A stretch of 64,000 nucleotides of DNA, from the NCBI GenBank assembly GCA_022825135.1, contig JAJDYN010000004.1, forward strand, positions 1 to 64,000, in the 5' to 3' direction. The position numbers and the translations under genes are program-made. Positions within the stretch are counted from its first letter, which is position 1. Every line of letters starts with the position of its first letter. Origin of the DNA: Gemmatimonadota bacterium (GTDB taxonomy: Bacteria > Gemmatimonadota > Gemmatimonadetes > Longimicrobiales > Gaopeijiaceae). The notes beneath the pieces are model-generated. The model saw nothing but the letters and a program-made list of their open reading frames with translations. It searched no databases and was not told the DNA's origin. Below are positions 23,289 to 31,419 of this stretch, piece by piece.

Positions 23289-26035
23289 TGTGCGGGGCTG
23301 TCCGGTCTCGACCCAGCTTGACCAAGCTGGCGGGGCGTTGGCAGAGTGAGGGTTGCCCGCGATGATATCATCAATCCACGCCCTTGGTAGAGACGGTGCG
23401 TCGAGAACCGAAAAGCGGGCGCGGTAGTTCTGGAATCGGCTGCCCTTCGAGATCTTCCATATGGCGACAAGATCTTCCGAAATGCGAAGGCGCGTGGATC
23501 AGCCTTGTGGTCGGCTGCGGGGATGTCCGGCGAGAGTCCATCCGGGAAGGGAAAGGTCTCGAAGGTCGTGGTCGGGGTGTAGCGGGGATCGTTGCCCTTG
23601 CCGAGCCAAGTGCCCATGCGTAGCGACCAAGCCTCGTGGAAGCGGCTGTGCAGGATCCCAAACGTGGTGTCGTCTTCGCGGGCGACGGCGATCAAGGCGC
23701 TGTCCGGGAGGATGCTGGAGTCAAGCCAAACGAACAGCCGGTGCTTGGCGACCCGTGGTGTTGCGATGTACCGCGACAGGCCGCCAAGCGCTTCTCGCAG
23801 TTCCTGCCTCGGTCGAAGATGCCGCCACCACCGTAGACGGTGTTCTTCGATCCGGTTCCCCTGCCGCATAGCGTGGACATGTGTCTTAGCGTACTGGAAC
23901 GGAGACTCGTACAGGGCGGCCTCGCGCTCCTCCATCGTCCACCCGAAATCGACGATCCACTTGTCGGCGGACCGCCGGGTGATGGCCATGCCGTTCATCC
24001 ACGGCTTGAGCACATCGGAGTTCGGGCGACCGTTCGGGTTGGCGGGCTCCCGCAGCCACTCGCGGGCCAAGTCGCCGGGAACGTCGAACGGGCCGCCCTT
24101 GGTGTCCCCCATGAAGGCCACGCCCGCATTCCGGGCGAGTCGCCTCGCCTTTGTCAGGTCGAGGCCCCCTTCGCCCCGGCGGGCCGTCAGGTCCGTGTAT
24201 ATCTCGTCCACCGTCTCGCCGTCGAGGCGTCGTCCCGTCGCGACTCCGCCCTCCGCAGCCGAAAAGCACACCATCGAGACGCGGACGGCGGCTCCGTCGA
24301 TCACCCAAGGCTCGTCGCTCCATGCCTCGAAGATCGCCCCGCCGCCCGTCGCTCTTTCAAGCGCCCGGCGGTTCGCTCCGCCCCGTATCGAGTTCGTCGC
24401 GACCAGACCCACCCGCTTCGCGGGCTTGCCGCCCAAGCGTTCACCGGCCTTCACGAACCAGTAGCACACCAGATCCGCCTCGCGGGGCACCTGGCCCTTG
24501 TACACCCTGAACAAGGTTGAGACGTATTCCTCGCCGAGGTTCGAGATGAGCAGCTTGCCGCCTAGGAACGGCGGGTTGCCGATGATGACGTCCGAATCGG
24601 GCCAGTCAGGTTCCCCTTGGTCGGGCGTCAGGATCGCGTCGCGGCACTCGATCGTCTCCAACGGGTCGAGGATCGGCTCCCGCGAGCCCGGGAACCCGTT
24701 CCTCCGCATCCACTGGATCTCGCCGATCCACACCGATACCCGCGCCAGTTCAGCCGCGTAGGCGTTCACCTCAATGCCCTTCACGTTCGCGGGACCGACT
24801 GAGGGGAAGGCGCGTTCGAGCCCCATGCCCTCGGCCTCCAGCTGCACCCGGTGCTCCAGGTCATGGAGGGCGTGAAGGGCCAGATACAGGAAGTTCCCCG
24901 AACCGCAGGCGGGGTCGAGCACCGTGAAGCTCCGCAATCGCTCCAGAAACGCCCCGAACGCGTTCTTCGCCCGGCCTCGCTGCCTTGTCGCCGCACTCCG
25001 AGACTTGGCGGATTCCGCGCGTTCCAAGCGGTCGGCGATCCGTGCCTTCACGGTCTTCCACTCGGCCCACAAAGGGTGAACGATCACCGGATCGATGATC
25101 CGCATGATCTTGTCCCGATCCGTGTAGTGCGCCCCGAGTTGGGAGCGTTTGTCGGGGTCCAGCCCCCGCTCGAACAGCGTCCCCAGGATCGAGGGATCGA
25201 TGCTCGACCAGTCGAGCGCGGCCGCTTTCAGGGTCGTCTCGATCTGGGCCTTGTCCATGGGAAGCGCCGCGTCGTCCTCGAACAGTCCTCCGTTGAACCA
25301 ATCCACGTCCTCGAACCCCACCTGACCGCCGGTGGCCATCGCCCCGAACAGCTTCCGCGCCCCGGCTTCGAACTTCCCGGATAGGCGGAACGCCTGCGTC
25401 AGCATGCGGGTGAACATGTCGTCGGGAAGCAGTCCCACGTCCTCGGCGAACATGCAGAACACGAGGCGGTTGACGAAGTGGGCCACCTCCTCCGGCGCGT
25501 GGCCACGGTCCCGGAGCGATTGCGCAAGCTCCGCGAAGGTCTTGGCGGCCCGTTCCGTCAGCGTCTGCCGCGTCTCGCCCGGCCGCAGCCGCTCTGGATC
25601 CGACATCGCCCACTTGAGCTTGTCGCGAACGGCGGCGTCCACGAGATCGTCCAGCCCGAACTCGTGCGTCTTGCTCACGGAGTTCGTCCAGTTCGTCCGG
25701 ATCCGGAACCGGCGCATGTCGGAGACGATCAGGAGCGGCGGGTTCTCCAGCGCCAACGCGTATTGCCGAAGCTGGTCGAACGCGGCGTCGAGGTTGGCGT
25801 GCTTGCCCTTGTACTCCCACGCGAAGCAGTGGCGCTTCCACACGTCCGCCCAGCCCCCACCACCCGAGTCCTTCGCCGCACCCCGCTCGAAGCAGTAATG
25901 GTCGCCCGTGGGATCGGCCTCCGCCGGGGTCGGCTCACCGAGCAAGCGGCACAGGTCGATGAAGTGCTCCTGCGCGGCGGAGCGCTCCTTCAGCTCCGAG
26001 GCATGCCACTTCGCTATGAACTCGCCGGGGATCAC
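23210..26035 (-). CDS. MmeI-like (type IIL) restriction-methyltransferase, C-terminus replaced
   Basis: The 941-residue frame has an N-terminal nuclease motif, Asp64-x9-Glu74-Tyr-Lys76 (in CFAWEYKGKH). The adenine-specific methyltransferase core follows, with LDPACGSGNFLYLALHALHD (motif I) and DVIIGNPPFLGGKL (motif IV). A target-recognition region ends PDGLSPDIPAADHKADPRAF. Members of this family cut and methylate with one polypeptide. The last 95 or so residues (from about 23490) do not look like the family, because the DNA there encodes the Mrr-like nuclease in another frame. A deletion has therefore removed the normal C-terminus. A conserved-looking small gene lies upstream. Confidence 0.8.
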   Translation of the reverse strand: MIPGEFIAKWHASELKERSAAQEHFIDLCRLLGEPTPAEADPTGDHYCFERGAAKDSGGGGWADVWKRHCFAWEYKGKHANLDAAFDQLRQYALALENPPLLIVSDMRRFRIRTNWTNSVSKTHEFGLDDLVDAAVRDKLKWAMSDPERLRPGETRQTLTERAAKTFAELAQSLRDRGHAPEEVAHFVNRLVFCMFAEDVGLLPDDMFTRMLTQAFRLSGKFEAGARKLFGAMATGGQVGFEDVDWFNGGLFEDDAALPMDKAQIETTLKAAALDWSSIDPSILGTLFERGLDPDKRSQLGAHYTDRDKIMRIIDPVIVHPLWAEWKTVKARIADRLERAESAKSRSAATRQRGRAKNAFGAFLERLRSFTVLDPACGSGNFLYLALHALHDLEHRVQLEAEGMGLERAFPSVGPANVKGIEVNAYAAELARVSVWIGEIQWMRRNGFPGSREPILDPLETIECRDAILTPDQGEPDWPDSDVIIGNPPFLGGKLLISNLGEEYVSTLFRVYKGQVPREADLVCYWFVKAGERLGGKPAKRVGLVATNSIRGGANRRALERATGGGAIFEAWSDEPWVIDGAAVRVSMVCFSAAEGGVATGRRLDGETVDEIYTDLTARRGEGGLDLTKARRLARNAGVAFMGDTKGGPFDVPGDLAREWLREPANPNGRPNSDVLKPWMNGMAITRRSADKWIVDFGWTMEEREAALYESPFQYAKTHVHAMRQGNRIEEHRLRWWRHLRPRQELREALGGLSRYIATPRVAKHRLFVWLDSSILPDSALIAVAREDDTTFGILHSRFHEAWSLRMGTWLGKGNDPRYTPTTTFETFPFPDGLSPDIPAADHKADPRAFAFRKILSPYGRSRRAADSRTTAPAFRFSTHRLYQGRGLMISSRATLTLPTPRQLGQAGSRPDSPAHWLLPGRSSTELDWSRFQRIHKNALF

Positions 26036-26266
26036 GTGGGGAGTCTCGCTTCTTGGAGGTTCTTGGCGGTCACACCCTCAACTTCGCCAGTCAGGGATGG
26101 CCATGTCCAGCAAGATTGCCCGTCGAGCCCCCCGCACTCCCGGCCACTGGCTGATGGGTACGCCGAGTGCCCGCTTGGATCTAGCGGAAGATGGTCGATT
26201 GGGCCACCGGGCCCCGGTCGAGGAGCTGCAAGAGTGTCAGGTACTTCTTCGCGACGGCGCGCCTCC
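26036..26266. other. Spacer between methyltransferase and upstream small gene
   Basis: No convincing gene is seen. After the stop of the 26267-26767 gene the minus strand reads on in a frame ending LTLLQLLDRGPVAQSTIFR, without a normal start codon; it may be a remnant. Confidence 0.35.
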
Positions 26267-26767
26267 CTAGGAGTTGGCTTGTAGCCGCGTCAAGCCCTGA
26301 AGTCGCTTTTCGAGTTTGTTCGCCTTGATCCAGTCGCTCTGGTCGGTGCTCTTGGCGAGGGACCGGTATTCCTCCCACATCGTCTGCGCCTCATCGCCCT
26401 CGAAGCCCTGCCAGTTGTCAATCTGCGGGATCCCGACCGTGTCGCCCGGTGCGTCAAGGATCGCCATCGCCGCAAGCAACAGCGCTTCCTCCACCAGATC
26501 CCGGACCGCAAACTCGTCGATCAGCTGCCGGAGTCCGGGTTCGCCAACTCGGCGTACCGGGACCTCGGTGGGGCCGCCTGGATGCTGTCGACTTGCGTAT
26601 TCGGTCTTCCCGTCCCGCTGGACCGGGACAAGGTTCGCCGGATCGCAGTACGTCGGCGGGCCGTGGATTCGGTCCCTCAACTTCCGTTTGATGCAGGTGC
26701 GGACGTACTCCTCGAGATTCCGGCGGATACGCGTCACGACAGTTCTCTCTCTGCTTTTCTGGGCCAT
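26267..26767 (-). CDS. Hypothetical protein upstream of the restriction-methyltransferase
   Basis: The ATG at 26767 has a strong GGAGGGG motif and gives 166 residues; the longer frame to 27259 is composed of GC-rich, arginine/proline-rich shadow sequence. The product has a basic N-terminal helix (RIRRNLEEYVRTCIKRKLRD), a central linker and an acidic helical part (DLVEEALLLAAMAILDAPGD, MWEEYRSLAKSTDQSDWIK). No family was recognised. Its position just before the methyltransferase on the same strand suggests co-transcription, perhaps as a small partner or control protein. Confidence 0.55.
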   Translation of the reverse strand: MAQKSRERTVVTRIRRNLEEYVRTCIKRKLRDRIHGPPTYCDPANLVPVQRDGKTEYASRQHPGGPTEVPVRRVGEPGLRQLIDEFAVRDLVEEALLLAAMAILDAPGDTVGIPQIDNWQGFEGDEAQTMWEEYRSLAKSTDQSDWIKANKLEKRLQGLTRLQANS

Positions 26768-27248
26768 CACGCCCCCCTCCGGTTGGTCGTGGTATCGGTT
26801 ACGGATATGTAACGGATACGTTACGGTCACGCAAGGAAGAGGCACCTCCGGGGACCAGTGATCGGGGTGGGATGGATGGCGGGGCGTTACGCCGTCGCGC
26901 GCACGACAGGCCCCGCCGACCTCGGCCGCCGCGTCGATCTCGCCGAACCGGTCCGCGGGTCGAGGGGGGGTCAGGGGGGGATCCCCCCGGGCCAGAGGTT
27001 TTCGTGAAGCGAAAACACATCTGGCTCCTCCGAAACCCCGCATTAGCGGGGCCACGTCTGAAACTGCGTCAGCGGCTGCCCTGCAAGCCGTGATCGCGTC
27101 CTCAGCGCGGGCATCGGGTTGCGCGCGTGCCCACTTCCCCCGGAAAGCTAACCCATCGGTCGGGCGCGACTGGCGGAGAAGCCTTCTCTCCGCGAGCTTT
27201 CGGTTGCGCAGATCGTGCAGTCCATCGAATCGAGAGAGGAATCGAACG
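26768..27248. other. Intergenic region with three hairpins between R-M genes and integrase
   Basis: This 481-bp divergent spacer has no convincing gene. It contains a perfect 14-bp palindrome GGGGGGATCCCCCC (26975-26988), a 35-bp imperfect hairpin (26991-27025) and a perfect hairpin CCCCGC-ATTA-GCGGGG (27036-27051). It must hold the divergent promoters and could contain the recombination site of the integrase. No tRNA gene was recognised in it. Confidence 0.5.
26991..27025. repeat. 35-bp hairpin upstream of integrase
   Basis: GCCAGA (26991-26996) pairs with TCTGGC (27020-27025) and GTTTTCG (26998-27004) pairs with CGAAAAC (27010-27016), around a 5-nt loop. It sits between two other perfect inverted repeats and 220 bp before the integrase gene. 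Confidence 0.6.
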
Positions 27249-28412
27249 ATGGCACGCACGAAACGAAGTCGGCGCTCCTACGGCGCCGGGGAATGGGGCC
27301 GGAACCGGGTCAGGATCTTTCCCGACCCGAAAACCGGCATCTTCCAGATCGAGTGGCGGGAGAACGGGCGCAGGCGCACCCGGTCCCTCAAACATCGCGA
27401 CTGGGCGCGCGCGAAGAGACAGGCGGATCAGTTCGCCGCCGGGTTCATCGACGCGCCCAACGGCAAGGCGGAAGCCGAGCCCAAGCCACTCGCCCTGGAA
27501 CGGCTTTTTGAAATCTACGGCGAGGAGGTGACGCCCACCAAGAGGCGGCCGTCCCGACAGCGGGACAGGGTCGCGATGGCGATGTTCCTCAAGTTCTTCG
27601 GCAGGAGCCGAAGGCCGGAAACCCTGTCACAACGAGACTGGGACCGGTTCATCCGGGAGCGCCGGGCGGGCACGGTCGGCCCCAGTGGCAAGCGAGTGGG
27701 TGACCGGATGATCGAAGCGGACCTGACGTTCCTGATGGCGGTGCTCAACTGGGCGGCGCGGTCGCGGGACGAAGAGGGCCGCCTGCTTCTCGACAGGAAT
27801 CCGCTCAAGGGTCTCAGGAAGCCCGTCGAGAAGAACCCCAACCGGGTCGTTCTCACGGAAGAGGAATACCAAGCCCTTCTCGGGGTCTCGCGGCAGGTCG
27901 ATTGGCGGTTCCACGCCGCCCTCGTGCTCGCGCACGAGACCGGTCACCGCATCGGCGCGATTCGCAACCTCAGGTGGGCTGACATCGACCTTGAAGGCGA
28001 AACGGTACGGTGGCGCGCCGAGCACGAGAAGACGGGGTACGAGCACCGGACGCCCTTGACCCCGGAGGCCATCGAAGCCTTCGAGGAGGCGCGAAGGCGC
28101 AACCCGGCCAACGGGGAAGCGCCGGTGCTGCCCGCGACCATGAATCCCTCGGAGTGCTTGGGCTTCCCGCAGGCCCGCTTCTGGTGGAAGCGGGCGGAGA
28201 GGCTCGCGGGACTCGAACCGAAGCGCGGCAGGGGCTGGCACTCGCTGCGGCGGAAGTTTGCCTCCGACCTCATGGACCTGCCGCTCAAGGTGCTCTGCGA
28301 ACTCGGAGGCTGGAAGGCGGCCAAGACGGTGCTCCGGTGCTATCAGCAGCCGGACGAGGCGCAACTCAGGCAGGCAATCCGCAGCCGCCGCAGGCCGTCA
28401 ACTCGGGCCTGA
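27249..28412 (+). CDS. Tyrosine-type site-specific integrase/recombinase
   Basis: The 387-residue protein starts at 27249, with an AGAGAGGAA motif upstream. It has an N-terminal arm-binding part (GIFQIEWRENGRRRTRSLKH), a SAM-like core-binding helix bundle (residues about 85-190) and the catalytic domain. Catalytic residues visible are Arg234 (HETGHRIGAIRNLRW), His331-x-x-Arg334 (GWHSLRRKF) and Tyr365 (LRCYQQPDE). It cuts and rejoins DNA through a phosphotyrosine intermediate. Together with the surrounding restriction and defence genes it marks this region as a mobile island. A perfect 8-bp inverted repeat follows immediately. Confidence 0.9.
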   Translation: MARTKRSRRSYGAGEWGRNRVRIFPDPKTGIFQIEWRENGRRRTRSLKHRDWARAKRQADQFAAGFIDAPNGKAEAEPKPLALERLFEIYGEEVTPTKRRPSRQRDRVAMAMFLKFFGRSRRPETLSQRDWDRFIRERRAGTVGPSGKRVGDRMIEADLTFLMAVLNWAARSRDEEGRLLLDRNPLKGLRKPVEKNPNRVVLTEEEYQALLGVSRQVDWRFHAALVLAHETGHRIGAIRNLRWADIDLEGETVRWRAEHEKTGYEHRTPLTPEAIEAFEEARRRNPANGEAPVLPATMNPSECLGFPQARFWWKRAERLAGLEPKRGRGWHSLRRKFASDLMDLPLKVLCELGGWKAAKTVLRCYQQPDEAQLRQAIRSRRRPSTRA

Positions 28413-28634
28413 AACCAATCGGCGGGAACCGATTGGCGGGAATCGCGCCAGCGGATGCCATAACGTCAACGCTCCCAACGGTATCCGCGCCCGATGGTGA
28501 ATGCTGGCCCAGCTTGCATGGGGTGAACCTACGGGGCTGTTACCGGGGGCGTTTCGGGGCCTCGGCGTAGAGGCCGTGCCCTCCATCACCATCCGGAGCT
28601 ATTGGAGCAGCCCTTCCGCGCCGTACTCTCGGCC
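28413..28634. other. Spacer after integrase with inverted repeat
   Basis: Two bases after the integrase stop lies a perfect inverted repeat, CCAATCGG-CGGGAA-CCGATTGG (28415-28436), and the word ATTGGCGGG/ATCGGCGGG is repeated directly. It lacks a T-run, so it may be a recombination-related site rather than a terminator. The rest of the 222-bp gap shows no gene. Confidence 0.45.
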
Positions 28635-29438
28635 TCAGCACGTGGCGACCAGCACGATCAGGAGAAGGACTCCGGCCAACAGCCCGAGGCAACCGGGCGA
28701 TTCGTCGTCGTCGTATTCGGCAAGACTGTCGTCCGGCTCGTGTTCGAGGCGTTCGATGGCATTGCCGGCCTGCTCGCGGGTGCGAACCCCGAACGTGCTT
28801 CCGCCCATGCTTCTGATGTAGCTCAATTGGTCTTCGGTGGGCGGGTCGTTTGCGCGCGGGTGCGCGGTCCACCTGTGGCCGGGGGCGTCTCGTACCTGGT
28901 CGCTGGACAGGCGGGCGATCATCCCGGCCATTGTTGCGGTCGCAGTCGCGTCCGTCAGTGGATCGTGGAGCTTGTCCAGGAAATCCGTGAGGGCCATGCG
29001 CGCGACGGCATTGGACAGCGTGGGCGCGTATCCCCAGATGCCGTGCAGCGTGTCCTGGACGCAGTAACTCCGCTTGCTGTGGAAGGACTTGAACCCGTAT
29101 CGCCTGAGTTCGGCGTTGAGCATCCGCTTGTCGAAACCGACGTTGAACCCGACCAGCGGGCGGTCGCCGATGAAATCCGTGAGCGACTGCGCGATGTCCC
29201 CGAAGGTGCCCAACCCTTCCACCTCGCCGTCGGTGATGTCATGCACGGCGGATGCTTCCTCGGAGATCGGCACGCGCGGGCTGACGGTCGCTTCCCAGGT
29301 CTGCGCTTCGGCCCTGTGCACACCAAGGTCCAGGACGACAACTGCGAGCCTGATGATACGGTCCTGCTCGGGGTCGAGGCCGGTTGTCTCGCAGTCGACT
29401 ACCGCGACCTCGCGCAATGCGTCAAAGGGCGCAACCAT
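28635..29438 (-). CDS. DnaQ-like 3'-5' exonuclease with C-terminal membrane anchor
   Basis: The 267-residue protein has a DEDDh-type exonuclease domain: ExoI VVDCETTGLD, ExoII LVGFNVGFDKRMLNAELRRY and ExoIII HDPLTDATATATM (residues about 10-170). A linker with a short helical module (EDQLSYIRSMGGSTFGVRTR) follows, then an acidic patch. The protein ends with a hydrophobic stretch, GCLGLLAGVLLLIVLVATC, which looks like a tail anchor. Proofreading exonucleases are normally soluble, so a membrane-bound version in a defence-rich stretch is unusual. Convergent with the integrase. The start codon has no strong ribosome-binding site. Confidence 0.8.
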   Translation of the reverse strand: MVAPFDALREVAVVDCETTGLDPEQDRIIRLAVVVLDLGVHRAEAQTWEATVSPRVPISEEASAVHDITDGEVEGLGTFGDIAQSLTDFIGDRPLVGFNVGFDKRMLNAELRRYGFKSFHSKRSYCVQDTLHGIWGYAPTLSNAVARMALTDFLDKLHDPLTDATATATMAGMIARLSSDQVRDAPGHRWTAHPRANDPPTEDQLSYIRSMGGSTFGVRTREQAGNAIERLEHEPDDSLAEYDDDESPGCLGLLAGVLLLIVLVATC

Positions 29439-29777
29439 GTCCTGGGAACCGTGCTGAGAGAAGCCAATCAGGAACCTGCCCCGGGACGGTGCCTGCTCGC
29501 CGCTCGACCCGCAAGGCAGGCACCCTCAAACTCCTCCCAGCTGCCGCGCAACGATTCGTCTGCTGCCCTTCAACGCAAGAGCCCCGAGGTCGTTTGCCTC
29601 AGGGCCCTTACCTCAGCGTCTTGCTGCGCCCGAAGGCTTGTGCAGTAGAGGACGACCTGAGGAATTATGAGTGAAAGCATCGTCAACGTTGGCCTGATGC
29701 GCAACGTCGTATCGACTGACTACGGACGCCGGCGGAATCCTTAGGAAGCTCTCGGCCCAAGGAAAGGAAGGCCTGCC
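29439..29777. other. Spacer between exonuclease and BrnA-like antitoxin
   Basis: No supported gene in this 339-bp divergent gap. There is an imperfect GC hairpin around 29580-29612. No BrnT toxin precedes the antitoxin; short open frames here do not resemble it convincingly. Confidence 0.4.
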
Positions 29778-30053
29778 ATGAGCGGACAGCACGATAGCCC
29801 CCTGACCCCCGAGCAGATCGCGGCGGTGAAGGACGAGGACATCGATTTCAGCGACATCCCCGAGCTGGGCGAAGAATTCTGGGAGCAGGCAGAACTCGTC
29901 GAACCGGATCGCACCGATCAGATCACCATGCGCGTCAAACGCTCCGTGCTGGCCTATTTCAAAGCTCATGGAAAGGGCTACCAGACGCGGATGAACCGCG
30001 TACTTGAGAGCTACGTGCGGCACAGGACTGGGAATCCCCCCTCCGTGGGCTAG
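29778..30053 (+). CDS. BrnA-like antitoxin (DUF4415), without visible toxin
   Basis: The 91-residue protein ends with the BrnA ribbon-helix-helix region: ITMRVKRSVLAYFKAHGKGY followed by QTRMNRVLESYVRH. An acidic N-terminal arm (DEDIDFSDIPELGEEFWEQA) would cover the toxin. AAGGAAAGGAAGG precedes the ATG. BrnA normally follows a brnT toxin gene in an operon; none is recognisable upstream, and the next gene downstream is a DUF4143 ATPase. It may be an orphan antitoxin or a DNA-binding regulator of its neighbours. Confidence 0.75.
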   Translation: MSGQHDSPLTPEQIAAVKDEDIDFSDIPELGEEFWEQAELVEPDRTDQITMRVKRSVLAYFKAHGKGYQTRMNRVLESYVRHRTGNPPSVG

Positions 30054-30109
30054 AAGGATGATCCGCCGGCTCAGGCGGACCCCCCCCAGGCACAAAATAT
30101 ATTACTCGT

Positions 30110-30139
30110 TGATGATAACGACGCAAGAAGTTATCATCA
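30110..30139. promoter_or_regulatory. Inverted-repeat operator candidate before the ATPase-NACHT operon
   Basis: TGATGATAAC (30110-30119) and GTTATCATCA (30130-30139) form perfect 10-bp arms around a 10-bp spacer. The site ends 5 bp before the ATG at 30145 and follows an AT-rich TATATTA stretch that could be a -10 box. The GATAAC/GTTATC arms are the same words used in the TumE/TumA palindrome at 20776. Confidence 0.65.
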
Positions 30140-30144
30140 TCCCC

Positions 30145-31419
30145 ATGAACGCCTTCGAACGCCCCCTGGTCGACGACCTCGTCCGTCTCCTGGCCGACGA
30201 TCTGCCCCCGCGGATCGTGGCCATCACCGGTCCGCGTCAGTCCGGCAAGACGACCATCGTGCGGCAGGCGCTGAGGCGGGTGCGCGCGGCCGGACTCAGG
30301 GGCTGGCACATCGGCGTGGACGATCCTCAGGCGGGCATCGGTATGCGCGTTGCAGGATCGGAAACGACCACCGTTCCCGTCGATCCCACGCTCCGCAACG
30401 CCGAGTGGCTCGTCGGCGTCTGGGAGCAGGCCCGGGACAGGGCGTGGCGTCACGGACGCGGATTCGTCCTCGCCCTCGACGAGATTCAGGACGTGGACGG
30501 CTGGTCCGGTGTGGTCAAGGGGCTGTGGGATCGGGATCGGGAGACGGGGTGCCCCCTCAAGGTAATCATCCTCGGATCCGCGCCATGGGCCCTGCTCACC
30601 GGCAGGGGCGAGAGCCTTGCCGGGAGGTTCATCCCCCTGGATGTCCGTCACTGGTCGTTGCAGGAAATGGTAATCTCCTTCGATTTCGACCTCAACGAGT
30701 ATCTGTTTTTCGGGGGTTATCCCGGGGCCGCGCCTTTGATCCGGGATATGAGGATGTGGCGCGGCTACGTGGCGTACTCCATCATCGCGCCGGTCTTCGG
30801 ACGCGACATTCTGGCGCTGACGCGGGTGGACAAGCCCGCTCTGATGCGCCAGCTCGTGGACCTGGTCCCGCAGTACTCGGGGCAGATCGTCAGGTACGCC
30901 AACCTGGTGGGGAGGCTTCGGGACGCCGGAAACGCAACGACCGTGGGCCACTACCTCGATCTCCTCTCCGACGCCGGCATCGTGGCCCAGTTGCCCAACT
31001 ACTCGGGGAGCGCCGTCCGGCGGACCGGGTCCAGCCCCAAGCTCAACGTGCTCAACACAGGGCTGATGACGGCGCTGTCCGGCTATTCCTTCGATCAGGC
31101 TCTCGCGGACCGCACGTTCTGGGGCCGGGTGGTCGAGAGCGCGGTGGGAGCGCACCTCCACAACACCCTCGAACCGGCCATGAGGCTGTGCTACTGGAGA
31201 GACGACCCCGACGAGGTCGACTTCGTGCTCTCGCGGGGCCCCCGCGTGCTCGGCATCGAGGTCAAGAGCGGCAGGTGGGCTCGGGCCCTGCGGGGACTGC
31301 AGGCGTTCGAGAACAGGTTCCCGAAGGCACGGACGTTGCTGGTCGGCGGGCGCGGAGGAATCCCGCTGAACGAGTTCCTCGCCGAACCCGCGTCCTTCTG
31401 GCTGGAGGGGGACTGGTGA
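30145..31419 (+). CDS. AAA ATPase with DUF4143 domain, copy 2, coupled to a NACHT-nuclease gene
   Basis: The 424-residue protein starts at 30145 (MNAFERPLVDDLVRLLADDL); the frame extends upstream but through repeats and the operator. Walker A is VAITGPRQSGKTT and Walker B is GFVLALDEIQDVDG. The DUF4143 part includes LNVLNTGLMTALSG and ends with the nuclease-like DEVDFVLSRGPRVLGIEVKSG. The gene overlaps the next by 4 bp (GTGA), so the two are translationally coupled. No clear Shine-Dalgarno site precedes the start, and a palindrome directly abuts it. Only the second reading, as part of a two-gene defence-like unit, is inference. Confidence 0.85.
   Translation: MNAFERPLVDDLVRLLADDLPPRIVAITGPRQSGKTTIVRQALRRVRAAGLRGWHIGVDDPQAGIGMRVAGSETTTVPVDPTLRNAEWLVGVWEQARDRAWRHGRGFVLALDEIQDVDGWSGVVKGLWDRDRETGCPLKVIILGSAPWALLTGRGESLAGRFIPLDVRHWSLQEMVISFDFDLNEYLFFGGYPGAAPLIRDMRMWRGYVAYSIIAPVFGRDILALTRVDKPALMRQLVDLVPQYSGQIVRYANLVGRLRDAGNATTVGHYLDLLSDAGIVAQLPNYSGSAVRRTGSSPKLNVLNTGLMTALSGYSFDQALADRTFWGRVVESAVGAHLHNTLEPAMRLCYWRDDPDEVDFVLSRGPRVLGIEVKSGRWARALRGLQAFENRFPKARTLLVGGRGGIPLNEFLAEPASFWLEGDW

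Noticed and set aside
26768-27248. tRNA gene as integration site
   Set aside because: The hairpins near the integrase do not fold into a cloverleaf, and no T-loop or CCA-type end was found.
29650-29777. BrnT toxin remnant upstream of the BrnA-like gene
   Set aside because: One frame has a weakly similar Lys-Glu-Arg-Lys-Ala segment, but it is too short to support a call.
30405-31415. Upstream extension of the NACHT-nuclease frame to give 1526 residues
   Set aside because: The extension lies entirely inside the DUF4143 ATPase gene in another frame; the GTG at 31416 has a strong ribosome-binding site and the usual 4-bp overlap.
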